From Metopolophium dirhodum (Eukaryota > Arthropoda > Insecta > Hemiptera > Aphididae), in the NCBI RefSeq assembly GCF_019925205.1, contig NC_083566.1, positions 24,242,001 through 24,306,000 of the forward strand: a DNA stretch of 64,000 nt. Direction: 5' to 3'. The notes under the pieces were generated by a model. The model was not told the DNA's origin. It ran no database searches and was given only the letters and a program-made list of their open reading frames with translations. This document shows positions 12,831-24,666 of the stretch, in pieces. A program made the position numbers and the translations under genes. How positions within the stretch are numbered: position 1 is the first letter of the stretch; each line of letters starts with the position of its first letter.

Positions 12831-14799
12831 TACTTTAAACTACTTATTCGCCGTATAATTTTACTGAACATTTTGCCTTATCAGAATTAAAATTCGAATA
12901 AGTAGTTTTTAAGTTATGTTTACCTACTAAATTATTAATTACCTACCTAATAACAATGATTAGTCTATTTTATATATTTATTTATTTATTTTTATTTGAG
13001 CCTATTTGAAGATTAATTAATAAATTCGCAATTTTAAACTTATATAAAATGGCAATATAACTTAAATAGTTGAATCATAATTATCAACACTGTTATAAGT
13101 TTATTAACTTTTCAATTTATTTCTCTTAGTAATCCAACAATAAACCTTTTTGAAATTCCAATAGCATCAGCATAATGACCTGTATAGGTCATACAAATAA
13201 AAAATAAAAAATCTTAGTTTTATTTATATTTTGGTGTTTAAAATTTGAATAATTAAAAATGTTTAAATGATAAGTTAACAATTTTATTTCCACTAGAAAT
13301 ACAACAATTTATAACAGTGGTATAATTATATATAAAATAGTATATTATAATATAATATGTATAAAATATATTATTACTTACCGAGTTTACTTAAATTGTA
13401 ATATGTGAACAATTGATAATCCCGATTGAACGACTGAAAAATAATCGAAATTCAGTGGTTTTATTAACTGGCAATAGTATAATACTGTTCGAGTTATATA
13501 GGATAACTGGTAGAGCAAAAACGAGAATTATTGCGCCCAGACCTTTGGCCGAAAGCTCCCGAACACTTCCGGTAGGAATCGAACACTACAATTGAATTAC
13601 GACTGTTATTTTCACATATTTTATCAACATTATAAAACATTCGTATCAAATATAAATGTCGTTATTCATCGTTTATTAAAAAATTTTGGAAAAATTGTTT
13701 TCAATATTATTTTCAAAAATGTTAATGTATAATATACCTGGTACTATTATAGCGGTAACTGCAGTAAGTATATACTATACTAGATTATATTGGTACTATA
13801 TACCAATATAATATAAAATGTTCTTTATATTATTTCCGTTAGTTTTACGAGTTAAAAAATAAGTAATTTTAGAGTGTCATTATAGTTTTGGAAATAAATG
13901 TAGGTATATACTACTATGGTAAGGTATATTTAGTATACCTACATATATATAATATATATAAATATAACTTTACTACCTATACTTATTGTAATATTATTAT
14001 AACTAAGTAAAAAACATTTTATAATACCAAAATAAAAGTAGATAAATACGAAATAAAATGTGATGGGTATAATATAAACTTTTTAATATTTTTTAAGTTC
14101 TAAAGCAGTAATACATCTCTATTGCTTATACGTTACGGACACGACACATATATTATTAAGTAAAAATAAAAACAACTAGACCGGATACAGCGATCGGATG
14201 TTGGATATTGTATACTATTTTCTTCCTTCGCTTACCTCGGTGAATAATACTGGCTTATAATAAGTATACATTAGAAGTATATTATGCTAAATATTGCTAA
14301 ATCAATAATTATTAGATTGAAAAAACGATGTCGTTTACTACCGAATTTATAAGTTATAACAAAGTTTTAAACATTTCAAACAAAACTAGTAGAAAAGATT
14401 TTATAAATTAGGTACCAAAATATATTATTATAATTATTGAAAATAATTGATAAACACTTAATATTAATACTTATGCAATACGACTATACGAGTAGGTAAA
14501 GCCGTAAAGGTAATCTAACATCTTGCAATCGATTTAAAGGTATAATACATACCTCAATGTTAAAACTCACTAAAAATTGTAGAAATTAGTATTTTATGTT
14601 AAATTTGAATTCAATTATACCTACATTATAACATATGAAAAACGATTTGATTGAAGGTTACGATATCATCGTAATAGGTATATTACCAAGTAGGTACCTA
14701 CATTTTATAATACTGCAGTACTCAACGATAAAGGTAACACGAAATATTTCAAACGCACGACTCTGAATTTAATTTGGTGTTTTTTACTGTATAATAAAT
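12831..14799. other. Gene-free AT-rich spacer
   Basis: No exon, RNA gene or element could be supported. A less AT-rich stretch at 13490-13590 has no recognisable content. Confidence 0.5.
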
Positions 14800-15423
14800 T
14801 AGGGCTAGGATTTATATGCAATAAAGAATTGTAAAATATGCATTTTACTTACCAAGAAATGCAAAAATATGCAAAATCGAGTTTTTAATTTACTATTTTA
14901 CCATCTGATTTAAAAACGTCACTGGAAAATTCTTCAACAAAATGACGTAACTTGGCACTTTCACTTTGAACTTTTGGCATTTTATAAAACTTAAATTATT
15001 AAGTATTAATGTCCGCACATTTAAGCAACACACGACTACTAATGAAATAATGTTGTGCTGTCTCACTGTATAACAATGTGTATAAGTAATTCTATCAGTC
15101 GTCCGATCAAAATAAGATTAGATAGGTAGTATTTATACTATATACTTACGACAATTCAACGGATAAACCAAAACTATCGATTTCATGAAATAAACACCAT
15201 TTAAAATTCACAATAACTTATAATAATTTAAAAATTTGAGTAAAAAAAAATGAAAAATCCATGAATATGCAATTATATGCACTATGTTAAAAATATGCAA
15301 AAATATGCAGAAAAAAATTTGTTCTATTTAAACGAGAATAAGCCAAATCGTGGACAAATCCGGCAACCAATCAATTTGGACTTAAGGAAAAAAACATGCA
15401 AATGCATATAAATCCTAGCCCTA
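14800..15423. mobile_element. Non-autonomous hAT element with 22-bp terminal inverted repeats
   Basis: The ends are near-perfect inverted copies of 'ttagggctaggatttatatg' plus 'ca'. Flanks are A/T simple sequence, so the expected 8-bp duplication cannot be judged. Inside, on the minus strand, a short frame encodes the beginning of a hAT-related protein (separate entry). The element is therefore an internal-deletion derivative of a larger transposon. Confidence 0.75.
14885..14980 (-). pseudogene. 5' remnant of a hAT-related (CGGBP1-like BED-type) transposase
   Basis: An ATG at 14980 opens a frame of 31 codons before TAA. It begins MPKVQSESAKLRHFVEEF and continues with SSDVFKSDGKI. From family knowledge this is how CGGBP1-like, hAT-derived proteins start, just before their zinc-finger cysteines. 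Here the cysteine segment is lost and the frame runs into the element's 'tgcaaaaatatgc' sequence. It is a relic, not a gene, and it identifies the parent transposon. Confidence 0.6.
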
Positions 15424-15923
15424 ATAATAATTAATAGGCTTATATTACACCTATTTTTTAAAACTTAACGTCTCTCCCTTTTTGAATTCAAATTCGAATT
15501 ACTTTAATTTATTTAAGCCATTTTGAGTTGTTATGTTTATATCTTAAAAATTGACTTATTGAGAGTGAGGTAAAGTTTCGATTTGTGCATGTTGTATAAT
15601 ATACTTGTATTCGTATAGGTATTATTATTAACCAAAATACATTTTATTAGGTACTCACTATACATTTTAGTTAATAATATTATGAAAATAATGTAAATGT
15701 GCTTTACTTGAGTTACGACACATGTTTTCCAACACGGAACATTGTAGAATTGTTCTAGACTGTTTAAAAACATAAAATAAATAAAACATGATGCATAAAT
15801 TGAAACTTAACCTTACTCTCAATAATTCAACTTTTAAGATAGAAAAAAACTTAATCATCCATGTTACTTTAAAACATTCAAGTAATTCAAATTCAAAAGA
15901 GAAAAATAAAGGAATACAATTTT
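15424..15923. other. Gene-free AT-rich spacer
   Basis: No supported feature. Short minus-strand frames at 15537-15858 have AT-biased composition and no domain. Confidence 0.5.
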
Positions 15924-16725
15924 AAAAAGGTGAGCAAGTAGGTGTTGCTCCGCTGTACAGTAGGATACAAGCGGGCACTGTAATGGATGGTGTTAAGTTT
16001 GAATTCAATTATATATATAATATCATTGTATAAGAAAAACGATTCTGAGCGAAGACGGTCAGTAACCCTATGATATTACTAAGTATATTTGATGATATTA
16101 TTGTGAATAAAGTAATTTATATAATGTAACCTATTTACTCGGAATCTTGTTTTAAATTTTCAATTCTTAACTATAAAAGTTGAACATTTTATAAATTTTT
16201 AATTACAAAATAAATATTAAATTTTAAATTTGATACAATTTGTCAAAATTCAAACTTTAAATTCTTAAAAAAAAATGGTATTTTTAATATTTTTCAACTG
16301 CTAAAATAACAATATATCAGGAGCCTTGTATTGGTTTTTCAAACTTTTTGACCCAACAAATACAATTTTATTGACATTTAGAGAAAAAAAACTAAAAAAT
16401 TACAAATTGAAAATGTTCGTAAACAGCTTGAAAACAGTAAAAATATTTTGAAAATGTTATAAAGTATAGGAATTGATCAAATAATTATATGATATAAATT
16501 TCAAGTGTCTACGGTTATTCGTTTTTGAATTATAATATAAAATGAGAAAATCGCTACTTGAGAAATCGAGTGAAAAACAAAAAGTAGTAATTTGTACTCA
16601 AAACAAATTTTGAAAAAATCGATTTAGTGTAACTCAGAAACTATCAACCGTTTACACCATGTATTTATTAGTACTTTCCATAAACGGTAACGTTTTCGAA
16701 ATATTTTGATATTTTTGAGCTAGTT
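15924..16725 (-). repeat. Repeat family A, minus-strand copy, 3' part
   Basis: Starts 'aaaaggtgagcaagtagg' (inverted right end), then 'cgctgtacagtagg', 'aaaacgattctgagcgaaga' and the internal modules in reverse. It is cut off where the GC-rich relic begins near 16740. Confidence 0.8.
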
Positions 16726-16739
16726 AGCATATTCTGCGA

Positions 16740-17530
16740 GCCGCGTTCACCAGACACTTCCAGATAAATTGCCTCGACCTCTTCCACGCGGATTTTCTAC
16801 GATCGGACCGCGGTGCAGGTGTCTGTAGGAGTTCCGGTGAGACGGTCTTCGATTAGAAGACATACAGAGGCGGGACGACCGGATCGGTTCTCGTCGCAAG
16901 TTCGCAACTACGGAAGTCCGACAGCCGCGGATATCCTCCAACTGTCGACTACCAGGTCCAGATCGTGAATCGGACATGACGTGGAGGTCGCAGCGAGTCA
17001 GGCATGGCGGCATCTTGCATCTCCACACGACTATTTGATTTAGTGGTTGATGCGGCTATCATCGATACCTTGCAGTACACGGGCGAGTCCATAATATTCA
17101 TCCCCGGAGACGATTTAAACAGTTCTCCGGGTCCATGTGGTAATGGCAGGCCCGGCTCAAGGGGTGGGCAACATAAGCCCACGCCTAGGGCGGCACTTAA
17201 GCAGCACTTAAGTAAGAGGGTGGCATTTTCAAAATACAGATAATATTATATTGTTAGAGGCGGCAAAATTTGATTTTGCCTAGTTCACTATTTTCTCTTA
17301 AGCCAGCCCTGGGTAATAGTAACCTGAAAGGCGCCGTGATCCTTCAATCGACGGCTAAATCGAGCACGTCGATCACGGAGCGAAGTTCGGTAAAACGTTC
17401 GTACGACTGACGGCTTGAAACTTCCATCACGTTTATGTCCATTTACAACTATTGACAAACAAAACGGCGGCGTAGAAAAATTGAGAGGTGGCAATCCAAA
17501 ACGTACTATTGCCAAAATTTACAAAATCGA
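16740..17530 (-). pseudogene. Unrecognised GC-rich coding-like relic, split by a MITE
   Basis: This segment is near 50% GC in surroundings of about 28%. On the minus strand an ATG at 17442 opens a frame (MDINVMEVSSRQSYERFTEL then RSVIDVLDLAVD) ending in TGA. If the 165-bp MITE at 17147-17311 and one copy of its target duplication are ignored, the same frame continues without another stop to about 16949, including SPGMNIMDSPVYCKVSMIAA. A different frame is open from 17028 to 16747. I do not recognise the protein. It could be a dead host gene, a processed copy, a piece of an unknown transposon, or chance open frames caused by high GC. Confidence 0.35.
17147..17311. mobile_element. hAT-type MITE (165 bp)
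   Basis: The ends are CAGGCCCGGCTCAAG and, inverted, CAGGGCTGGCTTAAG. It is flanked by an 8-bp duplication with one mismatch (ggtaatgg at 17139-17146, ggtaatag at 17312-17319). No coding capacity. It interrupts the GC-rich relic. Confidence 0.85.
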
Positions 17531-18082
17531 GTTAGGTAGGTATCGATTCTTATGGAAAAAATATCGATACATCGATTAGCGTCGTCAGAATAAATCAAAA
17601 CGTACTATTTCCTGGTCAAATCTGCGATTTAAAATGACTGGTTAATCCAAAAACAAAACTTTTCCATACATAAAAATGATATTTAGAAAATCAAAACGTA
17701 CTTTTTCCAGTTTTACGCCAAAACATTAACTATATCAAAACGAACTATTTCCAAAGTTTTTTTTTATGTAATGCTAAAAGCGTACTTTTACCCGTGTTGT
17801 ACGTATACCCATATATTATATAGGGCAGTAAAAATGTTATATTGTTATTCCAAAACGTACTAAAATTTTAATTAAGTTATAAATTAAATTAAAAATATAA
17901 CTCTAGAATATTTAACACATTTGAATCGTTTTAAATATAAATAATATATTTTTAAATAATTTAAAAAAAACCTTTTTTTTCAAAATGATTTGTTTTTATT
18001 GGAAATGTTAAGATGATACAAAAAATCGCTCTTCCTGAAAAAAAATAGTATTTTGGCAGTAGTACGTTTTGGATTTCCATGC
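17485..18082. mobile_element. Inverted-repeat element with internal AAAACGTACTA repeats
   Basis: The left end 'tggcaatccaaaacgtacta' and the right end, inverted, 'tggaaatccaaaacgtacta' pair over about 30 bases. The motif 'caaaacgtactatttcc' or close variants recurs at about 17597, 17693 and 17733, and a shorter version at 17850. No target duplication was found and no open frame of note. Confidence 0.65.
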
Positions 18083-18357
18083 CTAAATTGTCGAAACGGG
18101 TTTTTGCAGGAATGTTTGAGAGACTTGTCTTGTGGACCAGCGCTAAACAGTTAATGTTAGGTTTTCAACAAATTATTGGTTACCCACAATCGATAAACAA
18201 TAGTAGTGTTATTTTTCTGGTTTACATTGTGGCCAGTATATACTATAATATAGTTGGCTTTCAGTCAGCTTGGAAATAGCAAATAGTCACAATCAAATCA
18301 TAATTTAACAATCATTTTTATAAACATAAACCTACCAATAATATAATGTCCTTACAT

Positions 18358-18622
18358 ATAACCAAGAATAACGATTTTTGTTATTCAGTTGTAATTTTAT
18401 AGTATTAATTCAACTTACCGGCTACCATATTAATAATAAGTATGTATAATAACAATATGTTTAAACATAAACTATATCCATATTGACAAACCGTCTCCGC
18501 TCAGAATCGTTTTTCGTATACAACGGTATTATATCATTGATTATATCATTATATACATTACAGTGACCCACATGTAACCTATTGTACAGCAGAACGACAT
18601 CCACTGGCCCACCTTTTTTATT
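18358..18622 (+). repeat. Repeat family A, right-end fragment
   Basis: Contains 'accaagaataacgattttt', 'cttaccggctaccatatt', 'ctccgctcagaatcgttttt', 'tgtacagcagaacgacatcc' and the terminal 'ggcccacctttttt'. The same subtype is found at 34090-34372. Confidence 0.8.
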
Positions 18623-19165
18623 TTATTTTATACATCAAACGGGCTTGCGCCCAGGTAAAGGATACATTATAGTACCTACATACAACATAATAATTTTACA
18701 ATATACAATATGACAGATTTAAATAATAAGTATTTAGTATATTATGTTAAGCGAATTTATATATTAAGGAAAGAGGGGTTCTCATTTGCTACTTTGCTAG
18801 CTTCATTAAACGATTAATCGGTTAATTTGACATATTATAATTGAGCAGTGAGGAATATGAAAATGGGTTTACTTGCGAGTACACACAACGTGAAGGCATT
18901 TTAAAATTAACTAGTGAGAGAAGAGATGGAGCATCAATATCCGAAGAGATAAGTTTTGTGAGGTAGGAAATATTATGAGATTGTCGAAGGTCTCCAAATG
19001 TAGATAGGTATTGAGTTTAGATAGGACGGGGTAACAGTCATGAGGTGGGCACTGCATTTTCAAAGCGTAACTGAGGAATTTCCTTTAGAAGCCTTCAAAA
19101 CCACTGAACCATACTCGAGAATTGGTCTGACGAGAGCGCAGTGAAAGGATTTAAGTGAACTTGCC
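18623..19165 (-). pseudogene. Jockey-like LINE reverse transcriptase C-terminus and 3' end
   Basis: Read on the minus strand, about 19160-19070 gives HCALVRPILEYGSVV, the hallmark near the C-terminus of Jockey/RTE-class LINE polyproteins. About 18950-18800 gives DIDAPSLLSLVNFKMPSR and NRLMKLAK, also typical. Stops and frameshifts separate the pieces. After about 18790 comes an untranslated stretch with 'gggcgcaagcccg', ending in an A-rich tail ('ataaaataaaat') at 18620-18640, as expected for a LINE 3' end. Only the last part is present. The tail abuts the end of a family A copy. Confidence 0.75.
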
Positions 19166-19424
19166 AAGTTTAAATTCACTTGAAATTTTTCAAATGTAAT
19201 TTATAAGCTTTGCATATAATGCTATTTACGTGTGAGCCGGAGAAAGGGAGGGTGTAAACATAAAGGCTAAGTCACGTATAGTGTCAACTTAATAATAGAC
19301 TCCGCAGTTCCATAATCCATTAAGTAGGTAGGTAGGTAGCAGTTATTGGAGACCGACCTCTGGTTAAGGGCATCATCGAACGACTATATTTCACTATTAT
19401 GTACTGCAGAAAATCAAATATGAA
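19166..19424. other. Short spacer with no supported feature
   Basis: AT-rich sequence between the LINE remnant and the next family A fragment. It may include degraded LINE sequence. Confidence 0.4.
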
Positions 19425-19800
19425 CATATTTTGTTGAACATTTTAAGTACCTATCGATACAGTTACTCATTTTTGAGTTACGCCAAAAGTACAATATCGA
19501 TTTCGTCATAACGGGTTTTGATTAAAAATTAGTAATTTCCAATTTATTTTCCTTATTTTTAATTTATTTATCACAGTCATTTTTTAATTGTTAATTGTTG
19601 GGCATTTTTTACTTTTACCCCCTCAAAATACAAACTAGAAACAATTTGCTACCAGAAATCTCTCTCTAAGTTGAAAATCAAACAATGTTTACAGTTTACT
19701 GCTCCAAAAGGTAAACACTGCAGACAAATAAAACACATCATTGTAAAATCAATATGACATTATATTATACATTCATAATCAGCTCCGCTCATCATCTAAA
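19425..19800 (-). repeat. Repeat family A, minus-strand left-end fragment
   Basis: Contains 'ctactgctccaaaagg'-like sequence, 'aacacatcattgtaaaatca' and 'cattcataatcagctccgct', the reverse of the family's left end. The right part of the family is absent. Confidence 0.7.
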
Positions 19801-20714
19801 ATCAAAGCAAAAGGTTGCTGGTGCCTGGTAGGTTAGGTTAGGTCTTATAATAAAATTGTTGTAAGATTAGTAAACGTTCTATATTATCTTAATAAACTAA
19901 TATTATATTACCATACCTGTTTAAATATTTTAATTTAAACGGTTGCTGGGTTGCCTTGGATGTATTTTTTTTATAAGATGGAAGATTCGGATTCTTTTTA
20001 ATTTGTATGCTTTACGCGAAAAAAAATATTATGAAAATTAATTGTGTTACTGACCTACTAAATGCAAAAGTGGAGACTAACAGAACTTCTGAAATTTAAG
20101 TTATACATTTTTTATTATCAATGTTTTTTTCTACCTATTAACCTGGAAATTACGTGATTATAATATTGAAGATTTTGAAATGATATCATTTTCGTACCGT
20201 CTTCCTGTATAGCTTGAAATGATGTTGACATTATTTTTCTTATTCCTAGCTAAAAAAAATAAATTTAGTGTCGTTTTACACCCTAGAATTACTAATATAA
20301 AATATACCTTATAAAAACCTGTTGTTTCAAGTCACCAGTTCTTGAAGCTTGAAATAAATAAATATAAAAAAACCATCCATATAGTTGCATTGTTACAAGT
20401 CACATTCCATTTTTATTTTATTGCAACAGATGATCTTAAATTTAAAATAGCGTTTTAATACTTATACTGAATTAATATTTTTTCGAACTAAGTTCTATCA
20501 AAAATATAAAACCTGATAATTTAACATTATTCGTAACACTTGATGGTGATTACAAAATGGCTAAAATGTTGATATTAGACTTTTTATTTTATTTTTCGAT
20601 TTTATAAGAAAAATCACCTGATTGATGAGAATATATTTTAGTACCTATCACTAATACACAGAGTATTTTAATCTAAGAATGGTTTAGTTATTGGCTATTG
20701 TTAAATATCGGAAG
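19801..20714. other. Gene-free AT-rich spacer
   Basis: No supported feature. Confidence 0.5.
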
Positions 20715-20716
20715 TA

Positions 20717-23148
20717 CAGTAGAAATCGGTTATAACGAGTTTCAAGGGCCAGCTAGTTTTTCTCGTTATAACCGGTAGCTCGTTATATGCGGTTGGGACG
20801 AGTATTCGTTGTAATCGATTAAAAGCGGGAAATACAAAAATAAAACCGATGACTTTCTTTTTGTTTTACTTATAATCGAAATTAATACTGAATTTATACA
20901 ATATCTATGTACATATATTATTTATACATTAATACATACATTTATTATTAATTATTATAATTGGAGATTTAATACATACTTTATTTATCAATAGGTACAT
21001 ATTACTTAAACATAATTATAAAACACTTAAATTTAATTTCTTAAAATAATTTTTGATTGAACTTTGCTTCGTGTATTTAGTGTTGATCGATGTTTCTAAT
21101 AAAGATAATAACGTTTTTCTTTCAGCATCTGTACCTTCATATTTTGTGTAATAAAATCTTTCTAGTGTCCATTGAGCTCAATGCAGCACGAGCTTCAGAT
21201 ATTGACGGCACAGTTTCAAACTCATCATCAAGCTCATCGATATCAGTATTATTATCTGGCTTAACTTGTTGGCTGGCTATGACATTGTTGACTATAACTT
21301 CATCCGTTCGAATTTCTGACGTTATGAGGCCGTCATCAATCTGTACGTAGTCCTCATCGGTGTCATTAATCAATCCACTGTTTGCTTGTAGCTGTGTAGT
21401 ATCGGTCGAAACGTCACAAAAACCTACATGCCGAAAGCAATTAGAAATCCAGTCGATGTTACATTACGCCAAGTTTTATCCATCATTATTATGAAATCCA
21501 AAACAGTTGTTTTTGATTCTATTTGATTCTCAATATCCTTAATCATTTTCAGTACCAACTGATTCCGGTAATGAGCTTTAATGTTCCTTATAACTGTTAT
21601 AACGCCTCGGTCCATCGGTTGAAGTACAGCAGTAGTGTTGGCGGGAAAAAAGACGAGTTTAATACATTTCAAATGCATTGATGGGTGTGCTGGACAGTTG
21701 TCCACCAACAGTAGAATTTTTTTTTCTTACGGCGTAACTCATCATCCCAATAATTAAGAGTTTTTTCAAAAATTGCCGAGATCATCCGAGCCTTGGTGTT
21801 ATTTTCATAAAATACTGAAAATGATGAAACTCCTTTAAAACACCGAGGGCTTTTCGACTTTCCAATAACAAGGCATTTTCTTTTATTAGTTCCGGTCATG
21901 TTGGCTGCCACTAAAACTGTTATTCTGTCTTTGGATAATTTTCCACCCGAGCATTTTTCCCCCTTGAAGCGAAGAGTTCTATCAGGAGTTAATTTGAAAA
22001 AAAAGATTTGCTTCATCGGCATTATAAATTTCATCGTCACAGTAACCTGCTCGAAGGGATGGCCAAACGTTAGCCATCCAATTAGAACAGATATCAGTAT
22101 TAACTGAAGATGACTCACCTGAGATCTTGCCGAAACCAATGTTGTGCCGCTGTCGGAAACGCTGAATCCAAGATGCAGAGCATTGAAATTTTCTATTTTC
22201 ATTTTTTCTGCCAGTTGGTGAGTTTGAACCATACTAGTACAGCTTCTTCAAGGTGACATGCTGTGCAGTGCGCAGTCGTTTTGCTTTAAGTGACGTGGTT
22301 TGAAACATATTTGTCAACGTATCCCGATTCTTCCATATGGTTGAAATTGTCGACGAAGAAGTGCCAAATTCTTTTGTGATTACGCTGTTTTTCTCACCAT
22401 TTTCTAAACGCCCGATTATTCCGATTTTTTCGTCCAACGTAAACTGACGACGCTACATGGTGGAACGTCTTCACACAACTGACGCTATTTGTAATTTTGT
22501 AATTTTAAAAGACCAGAATTTGTAAGAAATAAGAATAATGTTTATTATTAATAAGTAATCCATATCTACACTCTACAGTGTAGACATTCTACACAACTAA
22601 AGATAATGTATGTCAATGATTAATCGACCTAAATCACGGACTAAGATATACGGAACTGGACACGAGATGAATATTGTGGTTACGAAATGTAGTATAACAG
22701 GCGCTGTTTGGGGGGATATTTTCCTTTTAGCATTACTAGCGCTGTCTTAGTGGATACTTATGGAAAAAAGTATTGGACCTCCAACCTTGTCGTGTCCAGA
22801 CCTGTATATCTTAGTCGGGATTGGGGTACTTGTCCCGAAATTTCATGTCCATGTCACTCCATGACCTAAATAATAACCAATAGTTCTCATCTTGCCGGTA
22901 CCTGTTCTTAGTAACCGGAAGGTCGTTAGCCAAGTTAGCTTTATTTTACTTTTTATAGCCGATAACTTGTAATAACCATACTCGTTGTAGACGTATATTA
23001 ATTTAACCACGAAGAATAAAGATATCTCTATTCTTCTTCATGATTTTAAGTTTTTAACATACAATCATATGGGCTCGTACCGGGACCTAACATTTTGCTT
23101 GTTCTAAGCAGTATCTCTAAGCGATGCTCGTTATAGTGATTTCTACTG
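20717..23148 (-). mobile_element. Tigger/pogo-type DNA transposon, full length (2432 bp)
   Basis: The ends are CAGTAGAAATCGGTTATAAC and, inverted, CAGTAGAAATCACTATAACG, each bordered by TA (20715-20716 and 23149-23150). CAGT ends with TA duplications are the signature of the pogo/Tigger branch of Tc1-mariner. The transposase lies on the minus strand (separate entry). Both ends are nearly intact although the gene is broken, so the insertion is moderately old. The copy lies between two gene-free repeat regions. Confidence 0.9.
21137..22458 (-). pseudogene. Tigger/jerky-like transposase, inactivated
   Basis: The probable start is the ATG at 22458, followed at once by a TAG stop, then RRQFTLDEKIGIIGRLENGE and SVITKEFGTSSSTISTIWKN, the first helix-turn-helix of CENP-B/Tigger transposases. 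The catalytic domain is broken by frameshifts at homopolymers but all three acidic residues are visible: NADEANLFF (about 22030, in another frame), LLLVDNCPAHP (about 21710) and LQPMDRGVI (about 21610). Between them is DRITVLVAANMTGTNKRKCL. The C-terminal part (21373-21137) is acidic (INDTDEDYVQIDDG), as is common in the family. It has at least one nonsense and two frameshift lesions, so it makes no active enzyme. Confidence 0.88.
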
Positions 23149-23150
23149 TA

Positions 23151-23560
23151 TATTATTGTTATTTTAATACCTATATTGTTTAGATTAAAAAAAATTTGCA
23201 TGTTATAAAGTGAGTCAAATAAATGTTGCTATCACAAACACAAAAATTGTTTGTATTTACTATTTTCCATCTACTACCAATACTAAGTACATTTAATAAT
23301 ATGATATATCTCCAATTTCCAAATAGGGGATAACATTTTGGTGACTAGGTGAGTGTCCACTATTTAGAGATTTTTAGAGTTTCTCATAATAGTTTTAGAA
23401 CAACCAAGGTGAAACTCAATTTTTAATTTTACTTTGAAGTATAACTGTCAGCAGAAATAACCATTTTTAATTTTTTTTAATTTAAATATATTCAATCTAT
23501 TTACAAAATTAAAACAATAAGTAATAAGGATAACATAGACAAGTATATACTATATACAAA
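23151..23560. other. AT-rich spacer
   Basis: No supported feature between the Tigger element and the LINE remnant. Confidence 0.5.
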
Positions 23561-23564
23561 CATG

Positions 23565-24120
23565 AATTGCGTAAAGAAGAGACCGTTCACTAAAAGAACC
23601 CCAGACATTTTTTCCTCCCCTATTTAAGGAGATCTCTAGACCAGTTTGTTTTTAATCGACAGGGAATTTGTGGTAATGTAAGAGAAGACATGTATTTAAT
23701 GAAGGGGTTTATGTGATTTGATAATTTTGAATGGAAACTTTTATAGTGGCTTTTTTCAAGCTCGTTTACTATTTGTATTTTTAGGTCATTATGGAGTGCT
23801 GTATTTGTTATGTACCATGGAGCACCGGTGATAAGTCTAAAGGTAATTGACTGGAGGGCTTGAATAGGGCAAATGTTTACGGGTTTTGCAGAGCCCCAAA
23901 TTTAGATGCCGTATGACCATACTGGCATGATGATTGCTATGTATAGGAGTAGTTTGTTTTTGAGTTAGATTTTAATAGCGGTCTAAGTAGATGGAGAGAG
24001 AGCAAGTTGTTTTCGTTTTTGCTTGGTGTGGTTTGACCAGGTTAATATTTCATCTAGAGCGATACATAGGTATTTGGTTGACTGGTGAAGTAGAATTGGT
24101 TTGTTATTGAACCATTCTTA
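23565..24120 (-). pseudogene. Jockey-like LINE reverse transcriptase remnant
   Basis: The minus strand near 24110-23760 reads STKYLCIALDEILTWSNHT, KNKLLLYIAIIMPVWSYGI, IWGSAKPVNICPIQALQS and TFRLITGAPWYITNTALHND, the C-terminal reverse transcriptase region of Jockey-clade LINEs (compare KYLGI..D..LTW and PIWSYGIQLWG). Several in-frame stops make it non-functional. It is a different subfamily from the remnant at 18.6-19.2 kb. It lies just downstream of the HPS3 gene. Confidence 0.75.
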
Positions 24121-24655
24121 ATTATAAAGTTTTTATTTGTAATTTTATGATAACAACATAATAAAAAAATAATAATAAAAATAAAACAAAATAACAAAAA
24201 TAATTAAAATTAACGAATGGTGTATATATAGATGTTATTACGATACAAATGTGTAGTTAACAAAACAATCTTTAATAAATTAATGTCAATGTAAAAATAG
24301 ATTTTAATTATTAGGTAGGTTATTATAATATTATATGTAAATGGCAAATAAAGTTTTATCAAATAATAATAATAAAAAATTATTAGTTTAAAATTGGAAA
24401 TCTTAAATAGGCACATTATCAATAAAGAAAAGTTGAATTTCAAAATTAAGTGCATGTTAAAATACTCAGTAATGAGCATTATTTAAAGAAAGTCAACCAA
24501 CCAAAATGTTCACATTTTTTATGGTTATGAAAAAAAAATAAAAACTTTACTAGTACATTTAAATATTTAATGTTAACTGAATCATTTGATTGATGCTGAA
24601 ATTAGTTTTCATAGATTGAAAGCTTATGCGCTAAAGCATTAAAAATTTTTTTTTT
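24121..24655. other. AT-rich 3' flank of HPS3
   Basis: Very AT-rich; may contain the HPS3 3' UTR. No other feature. Confidence 0.45.
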
Positions 24656-24660
24656 GCAAA

Positions 24661-24666
24661 TTTATT
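24661..24666 (-). terminator. AATAAA overlapping the HPS3 stop codon
   Basis: The minus strand reads AATAAA across the TAA stop (24664-24662). It could act as the poly(A) signal of an extremely short 3' UTR, or be accidental in AT-rich DNA. Confidence 0.25.

Noticed and set aside
13413..13595. Possible tRNA on the minus strand ('gttcgattcc' word)
   Set aside because: The T-loop-like word is at the wrong end and no acceptor, D or anticodon arms can be folded around it.
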